Origin: Toxotes chatareus | Lineage: Eukaryota; Chordata; Actinopteri; Toxotidae | Direction: 5' to 3' | Assembly (NCBI GenBank): GCA_016801885.1 | Contig: CM028887.1 | Coordinates: forward strand, 23,049,115 to 23,113,114 | Length of the DNA: 64,000 nt | In this document: positions 33,126 to 44,770 of the stretch, piece by piece | Layout of the letters: the number at the start of each line of letters is the position of its first letter | How positions within the stretch are numbered: position 1 is the stretch's first letter | Position numbers and translations under genes: made by a program | The notes under the pieces: model-generated | The model's database searches: none | Told to the model about the DNA's origin: nothing | The model's input: only the letters and a program-made list of their open reading frames with translations

Positions 33126-35314
33126 GTGGTAGCTAAATAAGCCAAATCCACCCTCCAGCAAAACCTTAAGTTTTATTTTTCTCAGTTTATGTTTTTAAAA
33201 AATCTACATGATTATTTGTAAATAAATGTTGATTGATAATTTAAATGCAAAACCATTGCAAATCCCAATACATATGACCTTGTAATATCTAATAATAATC
33301 AATGGCCCTAAACAAAGGCAGGTTATTTGAAGAACGCACGGTGCTGAAATGCTAAGTCTAATGCATGTGGAAGATGAATAACGCAGGTAAACAATATCTT
33401 TGGGCCTATTTGATCATAACAGAGTTGTGTCAATAACAATCCCTCCAGTCAGCCATATTATGATGCAGAGAACAGCAGGTCACAGTTTCAAAACATATAA
33501 AATGTGAAATGTTTACTTTGTCCAGTTCTGTGGTTTATCTCCAAGTAGCTGGAAAACTAATGAGCCGAAGGTTTTGTGTTTACAGCTAAATTGTTTGTCA
33601 GCAAATGCTAGTATTGCTAACACACCAAACCGAGATCTTGAAAATGTTTTATTTTGCTACAATTTTCAAACTTACATCACCACAACAGCTGAGGAAAACA
33701 AAGTTTGGACCTTAGCTTTTATCCTTCTTACAATTGGTTTTCTCCCCACAAAGCTGTGGTCTCTCAGCCTTGGAACTTGTGTAATGAAAATATGAACCAA
33801 GAAACAAAAAAAAAAAAAAGAGAGAGCGCACAAAAAAACAAGAACAACAAAAACAACTACTTACTTTGCTGCAGTTAATCCAGCAATAATACATACAGTC
33901 ACTAAAGCCAGACAAAACTTTTACACTAACTGAAGGGAAAGTGTCAGCACAGTGTTGCTCATCGCAAAAACTAAACAGGAAAAAGTACTGTACTTTGATG
34001 AGACTCTGGGGTAGAGATGCCAGAGAATACACAGTGATTTATTTACTAAGCAGTCTGCAGACACTTTTCTTTTTTCTCCCCAAGATACATATTCATATAC
34101 ATATTCACTTTTGCACCTGCAGTAAGCTGGTTTCAGATGTGCCGACAGCCCTTTTTTCTACCTGATGAATTCTTTGAAAAGAAAACCTTCTCCAGTCTTT
34201 TGTGAATCCCCTAATGGTAGTTCATATGCTTACAGTGCTAATGGGCACAGATTTGAAAGCTATCATAATCCTTTTGAAAAAAAAAAAAAAGAAAAAAGTA
34301 GCAGATCACTGACTTTATAAACTGTCTCTCTCATCTGCCTGCAAGGTGTTTATGGAACATGTGAGTGTGTGTGTTTGTGTGAAGGGGTCTCAGCGATGGG
34401 CTTCAGAAAAGCACCACGTTGAGTTAGAGGCATCCGCGGAAAAAGACTCAGGGCAAAGTCACAAACAGACAAATGAGCTGATTTGTTGGCTGATTGAGCA
34501 CCGCTTGTCGATTAAATCCCTTTCAGTGTTTGCTGTGCAGAAAAGTAACACAGTGGACGGAGAAAAGAAAGAGAAGGAAAGAAAGAAAGAAAGCGAACAA
34601 CTGACAAAAAGGGGCATGAAAGAGCAAAGTGGGAGACAGAAGGAGGCTGGCTATGAGACAAAAGCTTTCTGAAACATCACAAAGGCCTAGATGTTGGTTG
34701 TCATTTGACTTGTGGGAATTTTAGAAATGACAAACCCCCCCCCACCTCGATAAAAAAAAAAAAGTTGAAAGGGAAGGAACAAACACAAGAGGAGGGGCTG
34801 CAGGGGAGGACTGAAATACTTTTTGGTGCAAAAAAAGTGGAGAATCAAGCTGAGACGGAGGGATTGTACGTGTGTGCATGTGTGTGTTTATATGCATCCT
34901 TGCAATTCCAGTATGACTTGTGAGCATGTCTCCGCCTATGTCACCCAGAACAACAGTTGTCATGGGAACATGGCTGTCAGAGGAAAAGGCATATTTCCAC
35001 ACTGTCTTTGTTCTTTGTTCTTCTTGTTAATGTAATACCACCACACCCCCACCACACACACACACACACACACACAGACAAGTTTACTGTTGTTTCTATT
35101 TTGATTTCGTTTTTTTTTTTTTTTCTGTCCTGTCTTGTGTCTCCACGTCTCTTCTGTTCTTCTCTCCTTTCCTCATAATTTAACATGTAGTGTTCCAGGC
35201 ACTGTCTCCACCAACTAAACATTAAGTCTCAGTGTACAGTGGACTTATCGGATCTTTTTCATTGAAAACATCCACCTGCTGCTGGTGAAAATGGGATTGA
35301 TAAGATTGAGAGAG
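33126..35314. other. Non-coding DNA
   Basis: It contains poly-A runs at 33808-33822 and 34277-34291, a GAAA-like run at 34575-34593, a C run with poly-A at 34735-34760, and a (CA)n array at 35053-35076 followed by a poly-T run at 35110-35124. No gene or known repeat is seen apart from the weak family C piece near 33605. Confidence 0.45.
35053..35076. repeat. (CA)n microsatellite
   Basis: About twelve CA units. Confidence 0.9.
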
Positions 35315-35462
35315 AGAGAGAGTCTATGTGTGTCAGCCCTGTGATTGGCTGGCGACCAGTCCAGGGTGTACCCCGCCTCTCGCCCGTAGTCAGCTGGGAT
35401 AGGCTCCAGCTCCCCCGCGACCCTGACGGATTAAGCGGTATAGAAAATGGATAGATGGATGG
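35315..35462 (+). mobile_element. 5'-truncated non-LTR retrotransposon tail with 13-bp target duplication
   Basis: 'gattggctggcgaccagtcc' then 'agggtgtaccccgcctctcg', 'gtcagctgggataggctcc' and 'aagcggtatagaaaatgg' is the common 3' end of teleost LINEs and of SINEs that share their tail. It finishes in ATGGATAG/ATGGATGG units. Identical 13-bp copies of AAGATTGAGAGAG flank it (35302-35314 and 35463-35475), as expected for target-primed reverse transcription. The inserted unit is only about 148 bp and codes for nothing. Confidence 0.8.
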
Positions 35463-35724
35463 AAGATTGAGAGAGTGACACTGAGCCACAACAGAAAATT
35501 TGTGAACCAGAAAAACAAAACAATGAGCTAATTACATGTCTGTCCTGAAAATGGAATTAAAGCCCTGAGTTACAAACTTAATATTTTAAGCTATTTAACT
35601 GCAACTTTGGGTATTTAACAAATAACTAGTTTGTGCATTACAACTACAATATTTTCAGGTTGTGGATAAAGTATGGGGAAAGCTTCTTTAGTTCAACTTG
35701 CCATAAAACTTGAATAACTAGCTA

Positions 35725-35805
35725 ACTAGCCTAGCTGCTGAACAGAAAGGAGCATTTGGCCTCTCAGGAGTTGGTAGAGACCAACAGCAAATCTCAAAAG
35801 AGAGC
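35725..35805 (-). repeat. Teleost repeat family B, core fragment
   Basis: On the minus strand 'ggtctctaccaactcctgag' and 'aaatgctcctttctgttcagc' match the family B core at 46017-46070. The remaining parts are absent or too diverged. Confidence 0.5.
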
Positions 35806-37646
35806 TGCCACAAATACAAGTCTAACCCCTGAATAACTGATACAACTCTGCTAATGTTGCTCCATGTCTGTTGGGTGAAAAAAAATGGGCAGCTGCAAAC
35901 ACTTGACAATTTTATAAGATAATAATATGTGTCTACAGCTGACGGCACTGTGTGCAGCTTTGTATAGTTATTTGTTGAATCAAATACCATCCTTCCATCA
36001 AATCTAAATCTAGATTCATTAATTAAATCTAAATTAATTCACAAAGTCAAAGTCTCACAAAAGAAAAAAAATGTCTCAGTTCAGATAAGTAAACTTGATT
36101 ATCATCTTCATTCCTCCCAACAGTCAGTCAAGGCACAGTTTTTCTCCATCAACAAAGCTCTGTTGGTATGTGACAAGTCAACAATTTCACAATCTGATAA
36201 TCAGTGATGAATAGTGTGTTTGTTGATTGAAACCACTGGAAATGGTATGTGTGTCATCTGACAGTGCTGTAATGCAGAATGCATTGCCTCCATTTTAGAA
36301 GAGCAAATTCTTTTGTGATGTGATTTATATTTGCGTCCCCTACCTGCGATCAAGGCAATGCAAAGAGCTCAGAGGAGTTAGGGGGGTTAGGTTGAGTTTT
36401 GCCTTTCATCAAATTCCTACCTGCCATCCTCGCGTGAAACAAACTCGGGATAATTGACTCGGAATCGCCATCATCATCATGTAAGATGAGCAGTGTGTTT
36501 ATGTGAAAGCTAACAAGCACTTACTGTCCCCACTGTGCAGGGTCTGGTGTGTTTGTTGTCTTGTACAGATGCAGGCGTACTGCTGTGACTTGTTTCTGCT
36601 TTGTCCATTAGGCTACACGTTGCTGCCATGGATGATAGCGAATTCATTATCCTTCGACCACAGGAAATAAATTATTTCTTCCTTTGCCAATTTTGAAGTA
36701 ACACCTGCTGAATCATATCTATTTACACACTTCGCCTCCCTTACTTTGGCATGAAAGTCTGACTCTTGATATCCTTTGAATCACCATTGTTATTTGTGCG
36801 CTGGGAAAAGCAGAGGTTTTCTTTGTCATTGCTACCACACACTGGAGAAATGCCCATTCACCAGCCTTCTAAGTAGTTACCAGCAACGTAGATTAGAGCA
36901 AGTTATTTATCTATTTGTTCTCTTTATTTTATGGAGGGTTTTTCACCACATGCAAGCTGCTTAGAATATCAATAGCAGGCCAGATGCATCTGGCACATTC
37001 TGAATTCTCTTCAGGTGCCGGTGGAACAACCACAGCATTTCTTTCTCTTTCATGCCTTTTCATTCTCCTCTCCTCATCTTCCAATATGGTGATTTTTAAT
37101 CACCTAATATCATGGCACAATGAACAGATTGCCATGAGTCGCAAGTGGAGGCCGCGCGAGACAAAACAAAGAGAGGGAGTGGGAGAGAGGCAGCTCTGCC
37201 TTTAATTAAAAATGTGAATCTGATCAGTGTGTGTTTTCATATGTCCATTCCTCAGTGTTGTCTATGTGAGCATGAACTTGAATTCATGCTTCTATGTATG
37301 CACCTGCATCTGTTTAACACCATAGGAGACAGCAAGCAAAGCCTTAAAAGTTGGCAAGAGAGAAGATGAACATTAAGAATTTTTTTCATACTTTATCTAT
37401 TAGTCAAAATCAAACTCTATTTTACCTCTGGAAAATGATTAGGATTTTAGGACTCAAGGGACAGAACAGAGTAAATTACACATGAACTGAAATGAAAGTT
37501 GAAATAGATAAATTTGCATTTTACTGGAATATAATGTCCCTGCCGCTTCTCTTCATGAAGGTACTACGTACTGGATACTTTTATTCTCACAGAAATTTTC
37601 ACATTTATCTACCAACAATTATTTAGGTCCGTATGACAATATTAAT
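35806..37646. other. Non-coding DNA
   Basis: No gene or known repeat is seen until family C sequence near 37540. The stretch 36610-36720 is non-repetitive, with 'gcgaattcattatcc' and 'gaaataaattatttc', and could be a conserved element. Short ORFs have no support. Confidence 0.45.
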
Positions 37647-37651
37647 ACAAC

Positions 37652-38234
37652 TGTCATGACTCACTGAACCATTTTGTTTTGTTTTGAACTCTTTTGTAGA
37701 CATTTGGACCTTTTTGGACTCTTTAGTTTAAGTTTTGCTAGTAGCACCTGTTTTATTTTGAAGTCATAGCCCTTGTGTATCTTGTCTTATTCTACTTCCT
37801 GTCTTTGTCTAGTTTTCCGCCATGTGTGATTGTCTGCCCCGCCCTAATTGGTGCCACCTGCTTGTCCATTACCTCATGTATTTAAGTCTCGTTTCCCTGT
37901 GTCCTTTTCAGTTTGTCTGTGCCACAGTCTTCTGTGTCTTCCCCGTGTTCGCTCAAGTACCTGTCCCTTGCATCTTCCCCCTTACCTTACCTTACCTTGG
38001 TTGCCTTTTGCTTTCAAGTAATGACTTTTGGAGTTTGTTGTGTGTTTCATGTTTCCAGTTTTTTTTTCTCCTTTGTGGATGATTTTTAGTTGTTTAAGTT
38101 TTGTTCCCTGGCCCTGGACTCTTCCAGTGATTTTGAGTTGAGTTAGTTTACTCATTCGCCTGTCTTGGGGGTTTTTGCATTTGGGTCCTCTCTTCCCTCG
38201 TGTTCCCGGTTGCCTCAGTCGTGACTCCGTGACA
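37652..38234 (+). mobile_element. Solo LTR, 583 bp, with perfect 5-bp target duplication
   Basis: It starts TGTCATGACTC and ends GACTCCGTGACA, giving TG...CA ends with short inverted termini. Flanking duplications ACAAC lie at 37647-37651 and 38235-38239. It contains a promoter-like 'cctcatgtatttaagtctcg' near 37872 and the family's terminal 'gcatttgggtcctctcttcc' near 38177. It shares long blocks with 1052-1771. I recall this LTR type from Gypsy-like retrotransposons of fish. No internal gag-pol sequence is present. Short CTTAC repeats lie at 37980-37998. Confidence 0.8.
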
Positions 38235-38342
38235 ACAACTGAGTCTATGGCAATGCTCCCAGCTCTGTGAGTCTGTACTTAGGCACTGCAGAGCTCTGAG
38301 CTAAATGCTAAAGTCAGCTTTACATCAAGATCACAGTGACAG
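38235..38342 (-). repeat. Teleost repeat family C, segment between two LTRs
   Basis: On the minus strand 'tttagcatttagctcagagc' (approximately) and 'agtacagactcacagagctg' follow the family C order. The segment is the piece of an older repeat left between the two LTR insertions; its continuation is at 38835-38930. Confidence 0.6.
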
Positions 38343-38834
38343 TGTCAGGTTTTGCCCTGGGAGCCAGGGCGCTCTTATTCTGTTTTGCTTATTTAGGGTT
38401 TCCTGTTTTATTTTGACAATACCTTAGTTTCTGGTTGGTCACTGTTCTCCCTCTCGTTTCAGGTGTCTTGACTTTCCCCTCCCTGTGTGCTCCTCCCACT
38501 TCCTGATTACCCTTCCTCCCCTAATGTGTTTCACCTGTTTGTAATTGTCTGATGTATTTAGTCCCCTTCTCCCCTGCACTCGTCGCCAGATTGTCTTGTG
38601 TGTTTTGACCAAGCTTTCCAGCGTTTCTTACCATTTCGAGTTCTAGTGTGTTCTGAGTGTTTGTGTATGACCCCTGCCTGGATTTCTGGATTTCGAGCTA
38701 GCCTTTTCCCTGTGGCACCTCTGCTTCCTTGGACTGATTCACTGTGTAACAAACCTGGACTGATTAAACCGCTTTCATTCCATATACTCTGACTCTGCGC
38801 CTGTGTCCTCTTCACTACTCCCATGTGCCTGACA
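38343..38834 (+). mobile_element. Solo LTR, 492 bp, with perfect 5-bp target duplication
   Basis: It starts TGTCAGGTTTTGCCCTGG and ends CCATGTGCCTGACA, with 7-bp inverted termini TGTCAGG/CCTGACA. Flanking duplications GACAG lie at 38338-38342 and 38835-38839. Its internal layout is like that of the neighbouring LTR ('cacctgtttgtaattgtctg', then 'atgtatttagtccccttctc'), but the sequence differs enough to be another subfamily. No internal coding region remains. Confidence 0.82.
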
Positions 38835-38930
38835 GACAGTGCTGATATTTAGCAGGTATAACATTTGCCATTTTCACCATCACAGTTCAGTGTGTCAGCA
38901 TGCTAACATTATTAATTAGTGCTGAATTAG
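38835..38930 (-). repeat. Teleost repeat family C, continuation
   Basis: 'tgctgatatttagcaggtat' and 'cagcatgctaacatt' on the plus strand are the reverse of 'atacctgctaaatatcagc' and 'aatgttagcatgctg'. They continue the repeat interrupted by the LTR. Confidence 0.6.
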
Positions 38931-40954
38931 GTCACAAAACAAAGCACTTGATTTAATAATATTTTGACCTGATGAAGGCACTAGATTAAACATGAGGTGA
39001 TCACCAAAGTTATTAAAATTTATTCTCTGGAAACCATGAATGTCAGTACGAAATACTGGGAAACTTTCGTAAGCACACACACAAAGGACAATTCAGTCAA
39101 GACACCTGACCACACACTTGTACAGTATTACTAAACTCAGAGTGGCGATTCCTTGCAATTGCTGTGAGGGGTGAGTCGTACCCAAAATCTCTCCTATTAT
39201 CCTCCAGTGTGGGGCCAGTGTAACTGATTTACTAGACTAGACCGACAGTGGGCAAATAACTGTGCAATATTCATATACTGTAGATATAAGCTCCATACTG
39301 AAGGAAGGCACACACTGTGAAAAAAGATCACACACAGTCTTATGCAGAGCCTGCTGCTGAGCGCACAGATAGGAAACTATGGTGGAGACTGTGATTGAAT
39401 AATTAGAAGGTTCCTTTCTCATGTGAGCCGCATTGTTACAGCCAACAATAACTGTTCCCCATTTGCTTATCAGCTCCCATTATAAACAGCATAAGCAACC
39501 AGTTGCACATGATCGGCAATGCATGGTCTGGCTCTCACCTGTTCCAAGAAGTTAAACGACTCATCCTGGACCATTTGACTTTTTAACACCGAACTGCTGT
39601 GTTGTCAGAGACCTGTATTTTATCAGCTTCACTAGCAGCCTCATCAGGCAGGATTTAGTGAACAATGGCTTTGGCAGCAGGAGACATTCACTGAGTGTGT
39701 GTTGTTTCTTTGAGCCGACAGTGTGACAAGAGGCTAAAAGGACACGTTGAGTGCTCGCTCAGGAATGGCCATTTGCTGCTTGAATGTGTCAAAACAGCTT
39801 AGATGGCTTAAGACTCTCATTATAGAAAGTCTTGATCGTTGTTTTTTTCCTTTTCTCCTTGTTGCACTGAAGCCATCTGGACATATATGGCATATTTGTA
39901 TGATGCTTACTTCTGGCCTTACATGCATCATTTCAGCTGAACCCATCTTTGGCCACTTCAGCAGGCGTTTGCCTTTTGGAGGAACTTATCTGTCTTAATG
40001 CTAGTCCCATTCTGATCATTTCACTTTACCTTGCCTCAGCAGCTAATTTATGTATCTCACTGTTAAAAATAAATCCCTGTCAGGTGGAAGACAGATGGAT
40101 GCAGAACAAATTATGCTATTACAGTAAAACAAAAAGGTAAATCAAGCACCAGCATTTGTATGATGAGAATATTTTGTTCAGTGAAGAATAAATTCAGAGG
40201 AGTTGTCTGGCAATTTCTGCACATTTTAACTTTGAAGGCCTATGACATGCGGCTAGATTTGAATTTGGTGCGTCCTCTGTTATTTCATAGCTCTGATTTT
40301 ACAAAGAGTGAGTTGTGATGGCCACACGTGCCCTTTGACTCCTGTAGTGTTCAGAAACAAGTTTTAAGATACAAGCAAAAGAGGCAGAGAGACACACATC
40401 AATTTTACTTCCAGTTGTGCAGTGGCACCTGAGTGCTGAGGCTGCATGTTTAAACAGAGAAGTTTGAACAGTTTGTCTTACAAAGTCAAGCTACAGCAGA
40501 ATCAAGCTGAGCAATCCATTTATTGAAATCCAAGAATATGAGTTGAAATTTAAGCACTGAGTACTGCTGGCAAATATAAAAGAAAATAAGAAAGTTATAG
40601 CTCTATACAAGCCTGCAACCCAGTGTTCTGGCAGTGGTTATCACACTGACTTTAGATCTAAGAGATCTATTTCTGTCAGACGTGGATAATCCAATTGATT
40701 ACCTTACCGACAGCAAGTAAATTAATAGAAGTGTAATACAATGCAGTTTGACATACAGCAGTACAGTTTGAAAGTAATGACTCTAGCCTCTGAGTTAAGG
40801 TGCCTTTTTACCTGAGATACAGCAAGAAGAAAGCCACAGTAACACACATTTATCATCGGGCTGTCTAAAGAACTTTTAGGACTCTTGCTTCTCCTGTATT
40901 TATGTCTTTTTGATCTCATGTAATACAAATCAAAAAAGAAGAGCTGTGTGTGTG

Positions 40955-40974
40955 GGAGAGAGAGAGAGAGAGAG
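40955..40974. repeat. (GA)n microsatellite
   Basis: About ten GA units. Confidence 0.85.
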
Positions 40975-42898
40975 ACAGAGAAAGAGAGGAGAAGAGAAAA
41001 ACATGGTGCTGGGGTCATTTAAGGCTGGACTGAAATGAAAAATGTACTTTATTATCATGATTTTCATTTTTCCACATACCTGAGCCAACAAAAAAAATCG
41101 CCTGTTGTATTGAATATATCCTATTTCTGTGAGATCACAATCAGCTTCCAGATAAAAAAAAAAAAAAAACTTAAGTGATGATAGGCTATTACAAAAGCAA
41201 TATGTACCAGAGCCAGTGTTTCTCTCTGGATAGTAGAGTTGATCTCGCAGATACAGTTCCAATCTGTGTCAGATGGCATCGTGTCAGACTGCTTTAATAC
41301 CAGGCCAAGAATCGACTGTTCCAACCCTGTTCCACGCTATCAAACACACACAAAAAAGCCTACACCATATTGTTTGCAAATTACATAAATATAGAACCAT
41401 TTTACAGTAGCACAATAGATTTTGGTAGAAAAATGTAACATCACCATGAGCTGCTTCAGAGGATCAAACAAAAACTACATCTGAACAGTGTTAACTACTG
41501 ATATTTAGTTGATATCTATGATATCTACGCATGGTAACAAGAGTATGGCTAAAATTTCTATAATCAATCATTTTATTCTATCAACAAACCAAATGACAGC
41601 GAGCATGTGAATGAGAAAGTGGTCTACAGAGAGTTATCATTTGTACCTGCAGCTCTGCTCAGTTTTATAGAGCTATACAGTGAGTTTCAGTTTCATTATT
41701 TAGTGGTGTTTGTGATCACAGTTTGCCATGTATATGCAAGTATTTGACTGTATTTACAGCGTGAGCAGTATAACTTCTCCCTGTGGATACTGTGATAACT
41801 AATGGAGAAAAGGCAGAGAATTTCTTCAAGAGGCTTGTAACACACATATTAAACGTTCACACACAGCTCTTTCTTTTTTATCTACTGACAGTTACTGTAG
41901 GGAAAGAGCAACCTTAGTCTTCCTAGAACTTTTCCAAACAAACAAATGGACATTTACTTTAACATAATTTTATTTCAGAGAGGAAAAGCATTGTCATAAT
42001 GCAACAACATTAATAAAGCAAACAATGTTAATAATTCGATTACATGCATACATTTATGTAGAGTCTCACAGTAAAAATATGGGCAAGCCAGTCAGCATTT
42101 TTTTTCCAAGATGGTTGCCAACAACGCAGTCTGAATGATTTCTTTGCTGATTTCTTTGCTTCATTAGTTGTGGTCCAGATTCACAATCTATCTATAACTC
42201 TTATGGAATTTGTCATTTGTGAGGTACAAAATGAAGACAGGGAAGAGGAATCTTATTCAAAAGACAGGAGACTTTTAGCCCCTCAATGTGTCTTCAAAGC
42301 AAGAAGTATGCACTAAAACTAAACTTAAACTTTAAAGACGTGAAATGACAATGTTGCCAAGTTGCAAATGACATTTTAGTGGGAAGAAGTGAAGGAAGAG
42401 GTGTAATGATAAAAGAGGGAAGAAAACGCTATTTATGATAATTCAAGATTTAAAAGTAAAGTTATGTACTTGACCTTATCCTCCATAAATAGTCAGTCAG
42501 ATTATTTCAACTTTGTTGTTCTGTTTAATACATTTTTTTCTGTAACAAAAAAAGAAAAAAAAAAAAAATCTAAACTCTTGCCTCTGCAACTTAGACCAGA
42601 GACTTGTAATTCATATTCAGTCACAACGGTCTCAGAAGCTAAGACAATTAAAGAGGCTTCAACATAAATACCCCTATTTTCTCCCAGGGACACTGTAGAC
42701 ATGAAGAGTTACATGAAGAGACACACACTGAAAAAAAACTTCCACCCACATGTTTGAGTAGGAGGCTAATACTTATGTATATAAGTACTTGGGCCAGGAT
42801 GAATGCATTTTTATTTTCACTCTGCACACATGGACACACATACAAAATTTTAACATAAAACATGAACACAAGAGGGCAACTGCTGTGGCCTACAAGGA

Positions 42899-42936
42899 GA
42901 GAAAGAAAGGAAGAAAGAAAGAAAGAAAGAAAGAAA
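42899..42936. repeat. (GAAA)n microsatellite
   Basis: Nine to ten GAAA/GGAA units. Confidence 0.9.
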
Positions 42937-43146
42937 CGGCCAAAAGCAAATGTGAAAGAGGAAGCACAGGAGCACTGACTGAGAGAACAAGAGATTGAAA
43001 CAGCTGAGTGGTAAAGTAATGGAGGCTTTATGGCCACGTTTGCATTTGTCACATTATGCATCAGCATGTAAAAGAAACTGTGAGCCACCATTGTTACACC
43101 AAATAGCTATTAACTATTGTCCATCAGGAAAGAACTTGACTTAATA

Positions 43147-44109
43147 CAGGGGTGCAAACTCAACAGGGGTGAAAAAGGAATCAGTGGGTTTTTGCTCTTT
43201 ACAGCTCTTGCAACTGCTGTTTGGTCAATGGGGCTTAGGTATGATGTATTTACAAATTGATTTCACGGCCACTGGAAAAAAAAAAAAAACTCACAAGGTA
43301 AATTCAGTTCAGCTTGTGTTGTATTCAGTGAGCTTTGCATTTGGCCCATTCTCAAGCGAATAATAAGCCTACCATAACAAGCATTCTGTTTACATGGTAA
43401 GTAACAAAGGTCCATTTTAGTTAAATGTTCACAACGTTGTCTCATAAATCAGTCTCATGTTCCCACACAAACCCAAAGGCAAATTGTTTAGTTATGCTGT
43501 GGTTCTGACAGTATTAGCCTTGCTAATTTTATTTTAGCTTAAAGAAAATGGAACCATCAGAGACTAATGGTAACGTTAACTTGTCATTTGGCTGAGGAGC
43601 TCAACTTGTGTTGTAATAGTCGGCAAAATGGTAGCATTAATAAACAAGTAGATCCAGAGCCCTAACAAGTATGCTAGCTAACGTTATGCTCCATGGAAAT
43701 AACGTTAGCACCTAATGTTACATCCAAATCGTGATGGCCATCATTCGCTAAATAAAAACAGCTCAGGCTTTTCAGGCCATTAAACAGTCTCAGGTTTAAC
43801 ACATTGTCATATAAGCTAATCAAGGTTATCATAATGCTCCAGTCTTATCTAAAGGCACGCAGGCAATCACAAACTGACCTCCCAGAGACAGCTCTCTCCA
43901 GCCTTCACTCTTCAAGTGCAATGTAAGTGACAACACAGAAGCCAGGAGCTTTTCTTTTCTTTTTTTTTTCCTGACAAGAAGAAGAAGAGAAGGTGAGGTT
44001 GTCATTTCATTCTCCTGACAACTCGTTGGGTCTACACGAATCACATAAATGCCCTATTTAGGATTCAAAATGGCAATTTTTGCTGAAAAGCAACAAGTTT
44101 GAACCCCTG
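43147..44109. mobile_element. Non-autonomous hAT-like DNA transposon
   Basis: The 963-bp segment starts CAGGGGTGCAAACTC and ends AAGTTTGAACCCCTG; the first 14 bases of the termini are inverted repeats with one mismatch. The CAGGGG type matches hAT termini (compare the MITE at 22477-22702). Flanking sequence CTTAATAC / GTTAATGC agrees at six of eight positions if the first element base is counted in the left copy, so the target duplication is only tentative. No transposase reading frame exists inside. It contains GCTAGCTAACGTT-type sequence and a poly-A run at 43277-43290. Confidence 0.65.
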
Positions 44110-44373
44110 GTTAATGCATTCCTGTGAAGTTTGGCCCTGTGTTTAAGTATATGACAAGCTGTGATCAGCAAAAGAAATTCATGCTCAGGAACAGCTAGAT
44201 GCATTCTGATGTCAGCATTCAGTTCAGAGCAACGTGCCTAAATACCACCCATGGATGCATTATAGGGACTGGACTGTGACACACATTTATCCGAATGTAA
44301 ATTACTCACCAAGGACATGAGCCTGAAAAGTTTCTAGCTTCCCTACACCACATTCACATTCTGAGGCCCACTG

Positions 44374-44395
44374 CACACACACACACACACACACA
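44374..44395. repeat. (CA)n microsatellite
   Basis: Eleven CA units. Confidence 0.85.
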
Positions 44396-44555
44396 ATGTT
44401 TCTCCTGCTGGCTCCACCTGCATGTTCTTACTGATCCACAGACTTTACATTGGGATGAAGACATGCAAATAAAAGTTGCTTGTCTAGACTCTGGGAAGGT
44501 TTCACAAAACCTCCATGGATTAAAAAAAATCACAACAGAAGGAATAATAATTCAC

Positions 44556-44723
44556 CTTGTTTGCAGATGAAGGTGTCTTGTCTTTGCAGATGCTTCTTTT
44601 ATAGTGGCAAAATGCTTTTTGGGTAGCAGATTTTTTTTGTAGCTGCGTCGCGAGTATCCCCTGGGACAAATTAGCAGCAAGGCTGAGTGGCAGTGCTTTA
44701 TTCAGCTCCCTCAATATATCCAT
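44556..44723 (-). other. Candidate first coding exon
   Basis: On the minus strand an ATG in strong context (ACCATGG at 44720-44726) opens 56 codons. They begin MDILRELNKALPLSLAANL and end KTPSSANK. The frame reaches a donor-like AACAAG/GTGAAT exactly at a codon border (168 nt, phase 0). The peptide is basic and protein-like; I recognise no family. A family C repeat fragment lies just upstream (44727-44770), which argues against a conserved promoter. Without splicing the frame ends at 44520. Confidence 0.25.
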
Positions 44724-44726
44724 GGT

Positions 44727-44770
44727 ACAGTTTCATAGAGCCACTTGCATAACTGTAGACTCTTAGTCAT
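44727..44770 (+). repeat. Teleost repeat family C, end fragment
   Basis: 'agagccacttgcataactg' and 'tagactcttagtcatg' match the terminal part of the family. Confidence 0.45.

Larger units (their letters stand above)
38931..43146. other. Non-coding DNA
   Basis: It includes a (GA)n run at 40955-40974, poly-A runs at 41153-41169 and 42556-42567, a 12-bp tandem duplication at 42137-42160, and a (GAAA)n run at 42899-42936. ORFs up to 147 codons (42648-43091, minus) read through the GAAA run and are not credible. No repeat family was recognised. Confidence 0.45.

Noticed and set aside
42648..43091. 147-codon ORF with hydrophobic stretches
   Set aside because: It crosses the GAAA microsatellite in reverse; the hydrophobic look comes from T-rich sequence.
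44090..44110. tRNA B-box-like 'gtttgaacccctgg'
   Set aside because: It is the terminal repeat of the hAT-like element; no cloverleaf can be built around it.
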